Under the pieces are notes generated by a model. It made no database searches. It was not told the origin of the DNA and saw only the letters and a program-made list of their open reading frames with translations. Of a stretch of 64,000 nucleotides of DNA, positions 50,205-61,397 are shown one piece after another. Origin of the DNA: Sacculina carcini (taxonomy: Eukaryota > Arthropoda > Thecostraca > Sacculinidae); assembly GCA_916048095.2 (NCBI GenBank), contig OU696579.1, positions 1,077,001-1,141,000 of the forward strand, read 5' to 3'. Position 1 is the stretch's first letter. Each line of letters starts with the position of its first letter. The position numbers and the translations under genes are program-made.

Positions 50205-52628
50205 CACACATACATACATGTATAAACATACACACACACATACATACATACACATACACAAACATGGTAGCAAGACAAGACATGGTAAACAAGACAACAC
50301 AGACAGAAACATAAAAACAACACCAAGCACACTTTACCACAGACAAATTTTCACATCACTTCCACCAGCTCCCCACGCACATCAATCAAGAAACACATAC
50401 ACACAGAGATCGCACGGAAAGCCATACACTCACTACAACACAATACACTCCTACAAAGACACCCACCGCACATACACAAATCAGAAAACACACTCACAAG
50501 GGAACACAAAGTGCATCTGGCCAGGTTGAGATGCGGTCATCATCCTGCCCTTCTGTCATATCAGAAAAGGTTGAATGACTCAATCGATGACACCTGTCCA
50601 GATTGCAATTCAGCACCACACACCATCACACACATCATGCAACACTGCACAGCACACACACAACTCAGACGCCAACACAAAATTACATCCATCAGAGACC
50701 TGTGGAACAACCCGGTCGGTGCCGTGTCTTTCCTCAGCAGCTCGAGGTTGCTCGGCCAGACAACCTGAGGAACAACAACAACAACATGGTAGCATTTATC
50801 GTTCAAATATATATTACAAAATTTTGGCCGCTTCATAGTTGATACATAGTAAAACCTTTCCTCGTGGTGCCGTTCAACTAGAACAGTGGTTCCCAACCTT
50901 TTTCAGCTTGTTACCCAATTTAGCATCCCATAGTAAGCATGTTACCCCTTTGTTACTGTACATGTTACTGTAAGCATTCACACACACACACGCACGCGTG
51001 CACACATAACTATATATAACACGCCATATGAGCAATACAATATCCACACAATGCAAACAATAAACATAATATGCTAAGTTAACATTAATCCCAATACAAG
51101 GTACCGCAATGTTTTCTTGAATTTCAGAATTCTTAACATTTTTCTGTCACCCCTACATTACCCCGAACAATTGGTAAATTACCCCCAGGTTGGGAACCAC
51201 TGAACTAGAGGGTTTCGCTCTATTTTTCAGCTAGCTCGTGAGAAAAGTTTTGAGAAGATATGTTGAAAAAGAGAGCATGAAAATGAAAGTTATTACTGTG
51301 AGTTTGTTGCTATGGAGTTCTTCTTGTAGCACTGTATGTGCAGCTAAATTATCACACATTAGCTTTTACTGAGAATCTCATTTGGCTAGCAATATTAGCT
51401 TAGATTAGATTAGAAAACTGCTGAGAAAACCGGCGTGGCAATTACAGGTTTCATATGCGACTTGCGTCCTAAGTAATACTCCACACGTTTAGGCATCTCT
51501 ATTTTCAAATAACATCCATTAAAATGGCTTTTCATCTCTTTTTTGCATAAAACTTGATTGGTGAATATATATGTGGAATATGCTAAAAGCTCGTGAAAGT
51601 GTCGATGTATATATAGATGAACACATTGTTAGAATATATAAAGAGTGGTGAAAGGATAAAACGCTTTAGAACACGTGTAACAGATCAGCATAAACAAAAC
51701 ATGAAATCATATAAATCTGTCAATTTGGTGATATTTCCCTGCGGTGGTATTTGGTGGTATTTCCCTGCATCAGTCCCTGCGCTAGGGGATAAGAATACTG
51801 CCGCCGTACCCGCTGCGTGTCGTGTAAGAGGCGACTAAAAGCGGACCCCTCTGCTTCTTCCCTCCCTGTACTGCCACACCAAGGGGGGAGCGATAATCCA
51901 ACAGGGTTGCTCTCCCCCTTGGATTAATTCAGCTTTCTCCTGTCCTATCCCTCTACCCGAACTAAAAAGAGGTGGTATTTGATGTCATTTTGATGTCGTC
52001 AGGTTTTCACTCAAGAGCTCTTCACGTCAGAGCCGTTGCGAGGACTTATGAGGCCCCCCGAAGGCAACACTTGGGGGCCCCATTATAAATATACCATCAA
52101 ATAATGAATACATGTATTATACATAATCACATAATAAAAGCTCAGGTGAAAAATCTGAGCAAAAAGGTAAAGGCTATACATAATATGATAAATTCTAATG
52201 TCATACGTGAAGCAACGGGGCCACTCAACACTCGGGCCCCCCGGTAGGGGGGTACGGGGGGCGGTTGCTACGGCTCTGCTTCACGTCTTCATGCATGCAT
52301 GTGTATGTGTGTGTGTGTAGAGTGTGGACATTGCAAACGGAGGCGCCGACGCAGCGCAGTCACGCCGCGCCACATTGCACGACGTGCGGGTGCTGACAGC
52401 CGCCGAGCGGCAGGCTCGCAGACAGGCCAAGTTTGGCGGCGGCGACGCGGCCACTCCGGCAGCATCAACCGTCGTGGCTGGCAACTCAAGCGGCGATAGC
52501 GCCGGCGGTACAGAAGCGGCGGCTACTGACACAGCGTCTGCCACTGAGGTGGAGCGACTCAAGAAACGAGCCGAACGCTTCGGCGAAACAACATCGACCA
52601 AAGTGAAAACGGTCAGCGTGTGTGTACT

Positions 52629-52659
<31 letters not shown>

Positions 52660-53509
52660 TCTTACTATTTGTATCGAGGCTTGTGACTCCCGCCTTCCAT
52701 AAGTCGTATTTCTTCTTGAACATGTTTGTTGTTGATTATGAGTATGCCTGTGTGTGTGTGTTCATGTACTCACCTATTTGTGCATTTCGGGATATATGAC
52801 CTTCCGCTCGAAGTGTACCGTGTCTAACTTATGATTTGTGGTGAAACGTCGATTATACCATCGTCCTTCATGTAATGCGTTATAGCGTAAACGTGTGTCA
52901 TTGTGCCTGTACAGTTGTCGGTGTGCTAATGTAGCCGCTGTTCTGCGTGGCTGTTACCGCTGTGACTATACAACTCACTCGTTCTGTAACAACTATATGC
53001 TTGTCTACGCGTGTTATGTTCTTGGGGCTGTATCTGCGTGTAGGTGTGTGTGTTTGTGTGTGTGTGTGTGTATTCACCTTATGAACTTGCTATTATCTGT
53101 ATTGTATGTGGGCCTTCAGTTGTTGGCTGGGTGTTGTGTGATAGTGTTTGCCACTCAAGCGTATTGTGCTACATTGTGTTTGTGTGTGTAAACGTGTTAA
53201 TTATGCGTACGCGTTTTGAGTAATATATAGCCAAGAGTTGCTTGTGCGTTGGCATCACAATTTGTCCGCACTTTCTTGTGAACAATTGAATGTATGTGCG
53301 TGTGTGTATTTGTGTGTCTGGATATTCAGCTGATGGACGCTGAACGCCTTCAGAAGCGCAAGGAACGCTTCGGCGTCGTCACCGCCGAGGACACGAAAAA
53401 ACGACGTGCTGAGCGATTTGGCAGCACTGAGGGTTCTGCCTCGTCGGCCGCCGACGTGGACGACAAAAAGCGAGCCAGGGCTGCCAGATTTGGACTGGCG
53501 GTCGTCTAG
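47559..53509 (+). CDS. SARNP: SARNP / Tho1-like SAP-domain ribonucleoprotein
   Basis: SARNP is a nuclear RNA/DNA-binding protein that works with the TREX complex (UAP56, ALYREF) in mRNA export. Six exons: 47559-47579, 47774-47876, 48828-48910, 49754-50017, 52321-52611, 53330-53509; phases 0,1,0,0,0 give 313 residues (human 210). MNIAKLKLAELRKELKERDL plus NKSELVARLRQ is the SAP helix-turn-helix, residues 5-37. An acidic segment (EQMDDDL, LLGEEDDEDI) follows. The extra length comes from exon 4, an Ala/Thr-rich segment with a tandem ASANTTT duplication. Exons 5-6 hold the arginine-phenylalanine-glycine motifs RQAKFGG, KKRAERFGE, QKRKERFGV, RRAERFGS and RARAARFGL, the hallmark of SARNP/Tho1. The stop codon overlaps the first unit of a 3' minisatellite. 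Confidence 0.93.
48120..48512 (+). repeat. Hairpin-ended repeat, copy 2
   Basis: It begins GACAGGCGCGCGTGGGCATC and closes the stem with CCCCACGCGCGCC, then runs through AACCAATCAGCGGCGAGCC to CTCTCACTGCACACGATCAC. It is the inverted partner of 46197-46551 and lies in SARNP intron 2. Confidence 0.8.
48988..49105 (+). repeat. Hairpin-ended repeat, diverged copy 3
   Basis: GGCGCGCGGGAGCATCACTA and CAACAACCAATCAGCGACGA match the same family. It lies in SARNP intron 3. Confidence 0.65.
50149..50200. repeat. (TA)n microsatellite
   Basis: About 52 bp of TA in SARNP intron 4. Confidence 0.95.
50460..50770 (+). mobile_element. LINE C-terminal fragment with zinc-knuckle motif
   Basis: The frame reads HLARLRCGHHPALLSYQKRL, then CPDCNSAPHTITHIMQHC, then a stop. 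The L-R-x-G-H-H and CxxC-x7-H-x4-C pattern is the standard ending of I/Jockey/RTE-group polyproteins. 5'-truncated and inside SARNP intron 4. Confidence 0.8.
50884..51202. mobile_element. hAT-type MITE with target-site duplication
   Basis: CAGTGGTTCCCAACC at the left and GGTTGGGAACCACTG at the right are perfect 15-bp inverted ends. The flanking 8-mers AACTAGAA (50876-50883) and AACTAGAG (51203-51210) are a 7/8 duplication, as expected for hAT insertion. It is nested within a pogo-like MITE. Confidence 0.9.
51770..51965. repeat. GC-rich conserved-looking block of unknown class
   Basis: AATACTGCCGCCGTACCCGC, then GTGTCGTGTAAGAGGCGACT, stands out from the AT-rich intron around it. I have the impression of a dispersed element but cannot name it. 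Confidence 0.35.
52028..52278. mobile_element. 251-bp hAT-type MITE with perfect target-site duplication
   Basis: CAGAGCCGTTGCGAGG at the left and GGTTGCTACGGCTCTG at the right are imperfect inverted repeats. CTTCACGT is present exactly on both sides (52020-52027, 52279-52286). The right end is 42 bp upstream of SARNP exon 5. Confidence 0.92.
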
Positions 53510-54480
53510 CTTCTCTGTGTTTGTCTGTGTCTTGTCTAGTGTCTCTGTGTGTGTCTTGTCTAGCGTCTGTCTGTGGGTGTGTCTTGTCTAGCGTCTGTAT
53601 CTTTGTGTGTCTTGTCTAGCCCCTGTCTGTGTGTGTGTCTTGTCTAGCGTCTCTGTCTGTGTGTGTGTCTTGTCTAGCGTCTGTCTGTGTGTGTGTCTTG
53701 TCTAGCGTCTGTCTGTGTGTGTGTCTTGTCTAGCGTCTGTTTCAGTGTTTGTCTTGTCTAGCGCCTGTCTCTGTGTGTGTCTTGTCTAGCGTCTGTCTGT
53801 GTGTGTCTTGTCTAGCGTCTGTCTGTGTGTGTCTTGTCTAGCGTCTGTCTGTGTGTGTGTCTTGTCTAGCGTCTGTCTGTGTGTGTCTTGTCTAGCGTCT
53901 GTCTGTGTGTGTCTTGTCTAGCGTCTGTCTGTGTGTGTCTTGTCTAGCGTCTGTCTGTGTGTGTGTCTTGTCTAGCGTCTGTCTGTGTGTGTGTCTTGTC
54001 TAGCGTCTGTCTGTGTGTGTGTCTTGTCTAGCGTCTGTCTGTGTGTGTCTTGTCTAGCGTCTGTCTGTGTGTGTCTTGTCTAGCGTCTGTCTGTGTGTGT
54101 CTTGTCTAGCGTCTGTCTGTGTGTGTCTTGTCTAGTGTATCTTTGTGTGTCTTGTCTAGCGTCTGGCTGTGTGTGTCTTGTCTAGCGTCTGTCTGTGTGT
54201 CTTGTCTAGCGTCTGTCTCTGTGGGTGTCTTGTCTAGCGTCTCTGTCTGTGTGTCTTGTCTAGTGTATCTGTCTGTGTGTCTTGTCTAGCGTCTGTCTCT
54301 GTGTGTGTCTTGTCTAGCGTCTGTCTGTGTGTGTGTCTTGTCTAGCGTCTGTCTGTGTGTGTGTCTTGTCTAGCGTCTGTCTGTGTGTGTGTTTTGTCTA
54401 GCGTCGGTGTGTGTGTTTTGTCTAGCGTCGGTGTGTGTGTTTTGTCTAGCGTCGGTGTGTGTGTTTTGTCTAGCGTCTAT
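53507..54480 (+). repeat. 26-bp minisatellite at the SARNP stop codon
   Basis: Roughly 35-38 units of GTCTTGTCTAGCGTCTGTCT plus TGTGTG, varying between 22 and 30 bp by TG number. The last units change to GGTGTGTGTGTTTTGTCTAG. The first degenerate unit includes the SARNP stop (GTCTAGC). Confidence 0.95.
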
Positions 54481-55455
54481 TTGTTTGTATGACTTGTTGT
54501 GTGAAATCATACATGGGTGCGTTGTGTCGCTTTCCTGTCTTGCCCCAAACTGCGGTATTTTGGCTCCGCCCACTTGGGCTCAGTGCTTGCACTTATCCGG
54601 CTTAGCCGTCGCATTCACATGTTAAAAATTTACCTTTTTCCGGCATTTTGTTATACGTTTTCAAGTGTATTGTCGTTGCTTATTCGTGTAACGTTCGCGG
54701 GCGTATTTTTGTAATTTTCAGTCTCGTGAGTTTCCTCATACACTTCCTCTTCGCCTGTTTTGTACGCTGTCCTTTATTGTGTCTTTAGTGGTTTGTCCTA
54801 CATTACCATTGTATTTTATGTGTGTTTGGCATTATGCGATATGTTCTCTGGTCGTTTTCAAATATACATGGCGAGGAAAGACATTCATTATTCATCTACT
54901 ATGTATTTTTATTCATTCATTCTATAATCAGCGTTGTCACGGGCCAACGAATACGTGTTATATTTGTTACGTTACTTGCACATATCATTACGTAACTTGA
55001 TTATATGCACATATACTTGTACTTGCACATATAATTACTTTACGTTACTGACTACGTTATTTGCACTTCACAGTATGACAGTGCCGATATGCGCCCGTGT
55101 GTGTGTACTTCAACAGCCAACACACGCGTAATGGAAATTATTGTTGCGTGACGTCATACATAACGCAGCAACAATTACGACATGACGTCATACAAAAAAT
55201 AGTAGCAGCGCCAGGATATTTCAGCTTGGGGGGCTAAGGAAAACTATGTCAGGGCTTAGTGAAACATGAGGAGCTACACTCGAAATATTCTTGATCAGAA
55301 TTTTTGTCGGGGGGGGGGGGCAAGAGGGCTTGGCACAGCCCCTCTAAGTCCCGCTTGGTTACGCCACTGTACACAGCACAACAAAAATGTGTGAGGTCAC
55401 ACATGTGACTCCACGGTCAGGCCAGCCATTTATGCGTGCCTGTATGAGGCGTTAA
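54481..55455. other. Convergent region SARNP / C8orf82
   Basis: T-rich then AT-rich sequence, with an inverted copy of the CAGTGGCGGCGCC MITE family at about 55205-55368 (GTAGCAGCGCCAGG at the left end, GTTACGCCACTG at the right). Both genes should end here. I see no clear polyadenylation signal for either. Confidence 0.5.
55205..55368 (-). mobile_element. hAT-like MITE, CAGTGGCGGCGCC family, inverted copy
   Basis: Contains the reverse complement of the shared blocks (GGGGGGCTAAGGAAAA; ACTCGAAATATTCTTGATCA) and ends in ACGCCACTG. A run of ten or so G residues lies inside. Confidence 0.6.
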
Positions 55456-56342
55456 CTAGGGCCGGTGGTTGGTGTGACGCTGGACTTCAGAAACAATATC
55501 ATTGCTCAGCTCATACTCGACGTCACGCCACACAAAATGACTCGGCGACTGGCTACCTTCACTATCGTCATCGGCGGCGGCCAATTCGCCGCATCTGAAC
55601 TCAAACTGACGACTGAACTCAATAGCCAGGGCCGAGCGTACCAGACCTACGCCGCACAATCGCGACGGACCGGGGTGATACACTCGCCCCGTACTGGGCA
55701 ACATACACAGACGACTTGGCTCGAACGCATGACGCAACAAACTGCCCGCGTGGCCGTACGCTAACATGTAGTTGTCGTTTTCGCCGCTAGGTGGCAGCAG
55801 GTGTGTGAAGACCACGGGCAAATCGTCACAGCGAATGAAATTGTACTCGCCGGCGCATAGCGATACGAATGGAAACCGGTCATATCTGGCCGTATCGTTG
55901 AAGCGCATCTGCTTGAAGAAAAAGCGAAGAAATTTGTGTTCTGTAAAACACCAGTTGAGAAGACAGATTCGTATAAAGCAAAACAAAGTGTGTAACATGG
56001 ATTTAAAGCTGTACAAGAAAACAAAATTCTCACCCTTGATACAGGACGTGAAGTTTTTCATTTTCGCATCGTCCAAAAACAGCTGCAAATTAAAGGAGAC
56101 AACACAAATTGTTAGGATTCCCACATTCCAAGCTTGAAGTGGTATATTTCAAATGTTGAAAAACATGTAAGTGTTGAACCCACCATTCCTTGGTGATCAA
56201 TGTAATAGAAGTATTCTCTGTGACCACACGGTGAGTTCTGTCCCTGAACATAGCTCGAAAATCGCCGATTATAAAAGTTTAAAGCACGAGAATTTGTGAA
56301 AAATTTGCGGCATATGCCATTTATTCCTAGCATATCCCGCAT
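55456..56342 (-). CDS. C8orf82 homologue: C8orf82 / UPF0598 family protein
   Basis: Family of unknown biochemical function. Exons on the minus strand: 56342-56184, 56082-56034, 55940-55456; phases 0 and 1 give 230 residues (human 216). The diagnostic strings are REYFYYIDHQG at the end of exon 1, LFLDDAKMKNFTSCIK across exon 2, and in exon 3 FLRFFFKQ, YDRFPFVSLCAGEYNFIRCD, PVVFTHLLPP, GRVYHPGPSR and GVGLVRSALAIEFSRQFEF. The first 35 residues are Arg/Asn/Phe-rich without acids after residue 3, compatible with a mitochondrial presequence (inference). Met1 or Met4 could start. Introns are only about 100 and 93 bp, with ordinary pyrimidine tracts, unlike most introns here. Confidence 0.92.
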
Positions 56343-56554
56343 TGCAGAAGGAATCGTCTGAGAATCTGAAAAATGAGCACGCTTTTACTCCATGTACATG
56401 AAAGATTCCTTAATGATAATCTGGAACGCTTGAGCGAAAACACGGCGTTTTTTCTATACATTTGCTTACTAACAACATCTATTCTGTATTAGATGCGTCA
56501 AGTCAACAGCAATCGACTAAGCAAAAAAACAAAAGCTGAAAACATTTGAACATA

Positions 56555-56560
56555 TTTATT
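56555..56560 (-). terminator. Candidate polyadenylation signal of the unknown gene
   Basis: AATAAA on the minus strand about 175 bp past the stop at 56733. Confidence 0.5.
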
Positions 56561-56732
56561 ATAATACGCATATTCACTAGCACACGTCAACAGAAGAAAC
56601 AATTTTGCTGATTTATACATATTAAATGTGCCGCATAAATTATGACATAATAATTACAGCAATTATTCGTGCATGTTCCATCATATCGTCGAAACGCATT
56701 ATACTGTATAGCGGAAACGGAGAAAAATGAAA

Positions 56733-59700
56733 TTAAGAGCCGCATTCGTCAAATTCTCGGCCAATTATCCGATGAATAACATCATCGGCCAAATTCGATG
56801 TCACAAACGAACGCACCACGTTTCTTATATCCTCTTCCGACAACCTGTCAAACATACACACGAGGGTTTATAATTGAACAACCGGATTGTGTTTGTACTA
56901 TTGCCCGGAATTTCTATGTATCTCTTGGAAACTTTCAATGACCAATTGATTTGCTTGTAGTTGATAATATTAATAATATTCGTCAGATTTCGTCAATTTC
57001 AGACATGTTTGATTTAGCCTGCGTTGAATATACCTTTGGAAAACGTGAAAAGGCGCAACCAAAATAAAAGGTTCAAGATGAAAAAACAAGAAGCCAGAGA
57101 CACACGGAATCACTGGTTCGCCCATACAAATGAAATAAATATTATATCATGGCAACACATAGGCAGAAGATAAAACATAACGTCAAATATCATAGCAATA
57201 CTGCCCATCTTGGACAAAAACAGACTAATAGCTAAGCAGCATTCACACCATCGACGCGGGCAAACAGCGAACGCAGCCTGAACGACTGGAACCCCTTGTT
57301 TCTAATGTAAATAAATAAATCTGAAAATATGACGGGCACTGAAATACTGCCAGTCTCACTTTCGTAGAGCGAAAGTCAAACGGAATTCAGACTAAATCCC
57401 ATCGTGACATCCGCACTGACCTCTGACGAAACGAGTTGGAAACATACGGATTACGCTGATGAGGTGTCTTAGCGTACTTGCATGATGATCCATCACCGAT
57501 ATTTCCAGGATGTGACGCACACAGAAAGTCGAGAACTTGACAAAATCGAGCCGGATGCACCGAACTTCCACACTCGACATCCTCACAGAATCCAGCCACT
57601 TCACATCCTCCGCGGGCGTTCCTATCCAGATACGTCTTGTTGGAGCGGACGCAATCGCGAGGCTGAACGGCCGCGACACAATTCTCTGCTTCGCTAGCAG
57701 AAGATTGGTTTATTCCAGACCGATCTGACCGAGAAGACCGCTGGAGGCTTCTTTGAGATGAGTCTGAAGATGAAGATGTTGGATTGCGCCTGATGTGTAT
57801 CAGTTCGGAAACGCCGCAGTCCTTGCTCTTGCTGTTATGCCGAGCCATAGTCACTGTGTCGGAAGACAGGGCTGGATGGCAAGGCTGGGCAGCTCCCGGT
57901 AATTGGCTGCAAGAAGTTCTGACGGCGTGCCCTGAGCAAATGATAACATTATAAGTATTATAATTGATTATTAATTACAGGCAAATCCAGTAGAATGGGG
58001 GAAGAGTGCAAGTGCACTATTACCACCCTGCGGTGATCCCATGTACCAGAAGCTAACCAAAAGATCTGGATAGTTTGAAAAAAACAACTAGTAAATACGT
58101 GAGCCCAAGCAAAACCCCAGCGAAACCCATTAATTTAATCAGAAAATACTACGCAATCACACAAGTCAAATCATTCACATAGGAATTTACAAACAATACA
58201 AACACCCACACCGACACGCTACATAAACTACATGAAATAGTTTTGTTTTTTGTTGTTGGAAGAGTATCGTGTGAATTTAGCGTACCGGCTGAGGCTGAAT
58301 TTATTCTCAACGGTGCTTCATGCGTCTCCATAACGACGTGTGTTTGTGAAGTTGCTGTCTGTGCATGTGATAAGCCCTGTTCCCGCGAGCAGTGCGTTGG
58401 ATGTGAGACTGAGTGTCTGCGATGTGACGTATCAGCAATAGTGGTGGACGGAATAACAGGACACAGTAATAGTGATGGACCCGAGGAACACCATGTGGTC
58501 GGAACACACGACACCCAATCCACTAATGAACCACACCCATCCACAACCTATATACACACACACACACACACACATACAAACTAATTGTTAATCAATTGAG
58601 CTAATAACAACCTGGGGTTATGGGGGTATAAATACCCCCCCACAAATTGGCTGGGGGTATGAATATGCAATTACCCCACCCGAGAATTACGTTGGGTTCA
58701 ACTTATTGGGTATATTGTCATCAAAATCAGCGTAGTAAAAAAGTAGCAATACACGACAAATGTGTGTGTGTGTGTGTGTTTGTGTATGTAATTATATGCA
58801 ATATACTTTTCATTGAGGTACGTGTGTTGTAATTTAATAGACGTAAAATAGTTGAGGGTCTCATGCAATTGACCAAATGAGTCAATTTTGAACACTAATG
58901 CATGATGGCTGTCATCCCCCCGAGCCTCCGAGACAAACCTACACACACACACACACACACCCACACACACACATGTGTGAATGCCTGCAGTGCGTACAAG
59001 ATGCACATTAGCATCATATTCATACCTTTTTCAGCACAAAATCGGCGCTATTTGTCGCCGGCGGAGGATGGCGTGTTTGTGAGTCTCGTGCTACTAGTGG
59101 CACATGTTTGGCGATGACGTCAGTGAGGCCCCGGGGCGGTGGTCGCCTCCAGTCTTTGTAGCAGCGCACCACTGCGCCGTATAATTGCCGCAGGTGCGTC
59201 GTATTGGCACAAGTTGAAATAATATCGAGCATCGTCTAGTCACAAGAACAATGGTACAACTTTTGCCTAAAAAAACTGGAAAACTGTGTTGACTTTGATT
59301 TCCAACGAGATCTCACAATTACCTGTATCCTTCTTATATTTTTTCATTTGCTTTATGTTTATCCCTTATGTTTTCATCAATTTCAATCAAAGACACAACA
59401 GTTAATGAAACGGCGTGAAATGCTCGGAAACGGCCGAAACGCCAAACGAACCAAAAAACAACCAAACATTGTCTGTTAGAGCAAGCAAACATTCTACAAA
59501 ATCACAAAAAAACGATATCAATATACAAATACGAAACAAGGTATTGTAGATGTTCGTGAGTGGTTATAATTTTGTTTCGCCTTCTATTATTTCCACACAG
59601 TGTGTGCTTCTATGTTCTAACGTTATTGCTTTTCTAGCCAAGCTCCAATAAACAGGAATAATATGATTGTGTGTTATTGTGCCATTGAAAACGTTTTGCT

Positions 59701-61397
59701 ATCAAACAAGAACAAAAACAATATTATCAATAGAAATAATTGACATTTTAATCTCAAAATTAACAGTGTAAATTTTAGCACATCTATATTCCTATTTTAA
59801 GTGAAAGTATTGTATGGGCGCGTGTATGCAGTGACATACACATAGTGAGAATGTCTTCATGTCGACGTCAATACGACCAGCAATACACTGCAGTCTGTCA
59901 CAACACAGCACCAACAATGGAGCCAGCCATGTGGCCGACTCTCTCGATACACACACACCAGTGTCTCTACCCATCTGACACACACATATATACACACTGT
60001 TCATTAATATTTACACCCGCATATACAAACTCAGACAAACGATACGGAATTGTAGAAAGAACTACTGGGGAAGGTTAGAGAAGCAAAAAATAAGCCAAAT
60101 TATTGTTTGATGCACTATCAAAAACATAAGATTACAGAGAGTAGATTTAGTGATTTACCGTTTGATTGTCTGTGAAAATAGCGAAAATAAATACCAAAAT
60201 CACTTAAAATGATCCAAAAAAATAAGAAAATTTAATAAACTAAACAAGTCTTGTAAATATTCATAGCAAATATGAAATCTGGGCTCCCCCATGAAGAATT
60301 TTGTGGACCAAGCAAAACATAGGCTCGACTGTAGTGCTACACACGCATGAATACCTTCACACAATGCTGGGCAGAGCTAGTGATGGTGATCAACCTGTCC
60401 AGTACTCGAAAAGAACAGCGTATACGGTCCACACTGCTGACACTATCACAATACTCAATCTGCTCCACAAAACGCTCCAGCTGTGTCATCTGCGAAACAA
60501 AACACTGCCATCATTGTTATTAACTGACCAATTAACTGACCAATTACAATTACATTGGACAATTAACTGACCAATTACAATTACATTGACCAATTAACTG
60601 ACAAATTACAATTACATTGACCAATTAACTGAGGCTAGTCGCAAACGTCTGTGTATTAACTGGCATCACTGGGAAAGAACCGCTTCAGCGATAAGGTATC
60701 ATCCCGCCGAGGGTCCCTGCACAATAAAAACTGACGGTTGACTCCAAACAAAAGTATTTTTGTGTAGGAATTAGACTCGGGCTTTAACCGTATCGGTCTC
60801 TTCACAAAATTCAGCCATTGATCAATGAGTTAACAGAGTAAGAAACGAGAAAACACGAATTGTTAACAAGTAAAATGAAGTAGAAAACTAAGCAGTATAC
60901 CGTCAACGAAAATAAAATGGATAATTCTTAGAACGCAATTTCATCTAAATTTATATGAATTAATCACATTTAATCATAAAAATTTAACTTGTATACTGTC
61001 TTCTAGGAATTAAATGTTTGATGATGATGATAATAATTGGTGTTTAAGGGGCGCACCGGCCTGTACGACCTGTCGGCCTATCAAAAAACTTATATAATTC
61101 CGTTTATAAACAAAAAATATATCAGGTGGTAGTGATTTGGTGTTTGAGTAATCACAAACTTGCCTGACGGTGCAGTTCAAACACACACAACTTCAGTTTC
61201 TTCACAACGCTGACAATAGAGCCGGGATGTTGTTGATACACAAGCGGCCGGGCACACCGATTACTGTCTAGCATTGCACGACACATTTGCTCCAAATTCG
61301 ACGCAAGAAGTCGGTTTTTGTGGCGCAGCAGCGACAGTCGCCTCGTCAACTGCCCGGCCAAGTACGCGGCGGGACTTGATTCACGCTTCCCCAACAT
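56733..61397 (-). CDS. Unrecognised six-exon gene, 487 residues
   Basis: I do not recognise the family. Exons on the minus strand: 61397-61164, 60489-60355, 59235-59026, 58547-58286, 57931-57421, 56844-56733; phases 0,0,0,1,2 fit at every junction, which is the main support. Intron 1 has a GC donor (CAG|GCAAGT) and a CGCAG acceptor. Residues 1 to about 190 look helical: LTRRLSLLRHKNRLLASNLE, VVKKLKLCVFELHRQMTQLE, RVLDRLITI. The middle (exon 4 and start of 5) is Ser/Thr/His-rich and probably disordered. The end, RLSEEDIRNVVRSFVTSNLA then DDVIHRIIGREFDECGS, looks like a small helical domain. No signal peptide or membrane span is visible. A frame overlapping exon 5 (57392-57679) is rejected because only the chosen frame joins both neighbours. 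Confidence 0.68.
57955..58070 (+). repeat. Interspersed repeat with ATT edge, copy 5
   Basis: TTAATTACAGGCAAATCCAG, AATGGGGGAAGAGTGCAAGT and CACTATTACCACCCTGCGGT. It lies about 25 bp from exon 5 of the unrecognised gene. Confidence 0.65.
58735..58935 (+). repeat. Second copy of the 4990-5260 repeat, inverted
   Basis: TTGAGGGTCTCATGCAATTG and CTAATGCATGATGGCTGTC match the reverse complement of the first copy. Located in an intron of the unrecognised gene. Confidence 0.55.
60530..60640. repeat. Tandem repeat, about 35-bp unit, three copies
   Basis: ACTGACCAATTACAATTACA and the following TTGACCAATTA repeat three times near the acceptor of exon 2 of the unrecognised gene. Confidence 0.88.

Noticed and set aside
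53507-54480. CRISPR-like array
   Set aside because: Units are directly contiguous and degenerate, with no unique spacers, in an animal intergenic/3' UTR context.
57392-57679. 95-residue minus-strand frame containing WIGTPAEDVKWLDSVRMSS
   Set aside because: It overlaps exon 5 of the unrecognised gene. Only the other frame fits both the phase-1 acceptor and the phase-2 donor joining to RLSEEDIRN.
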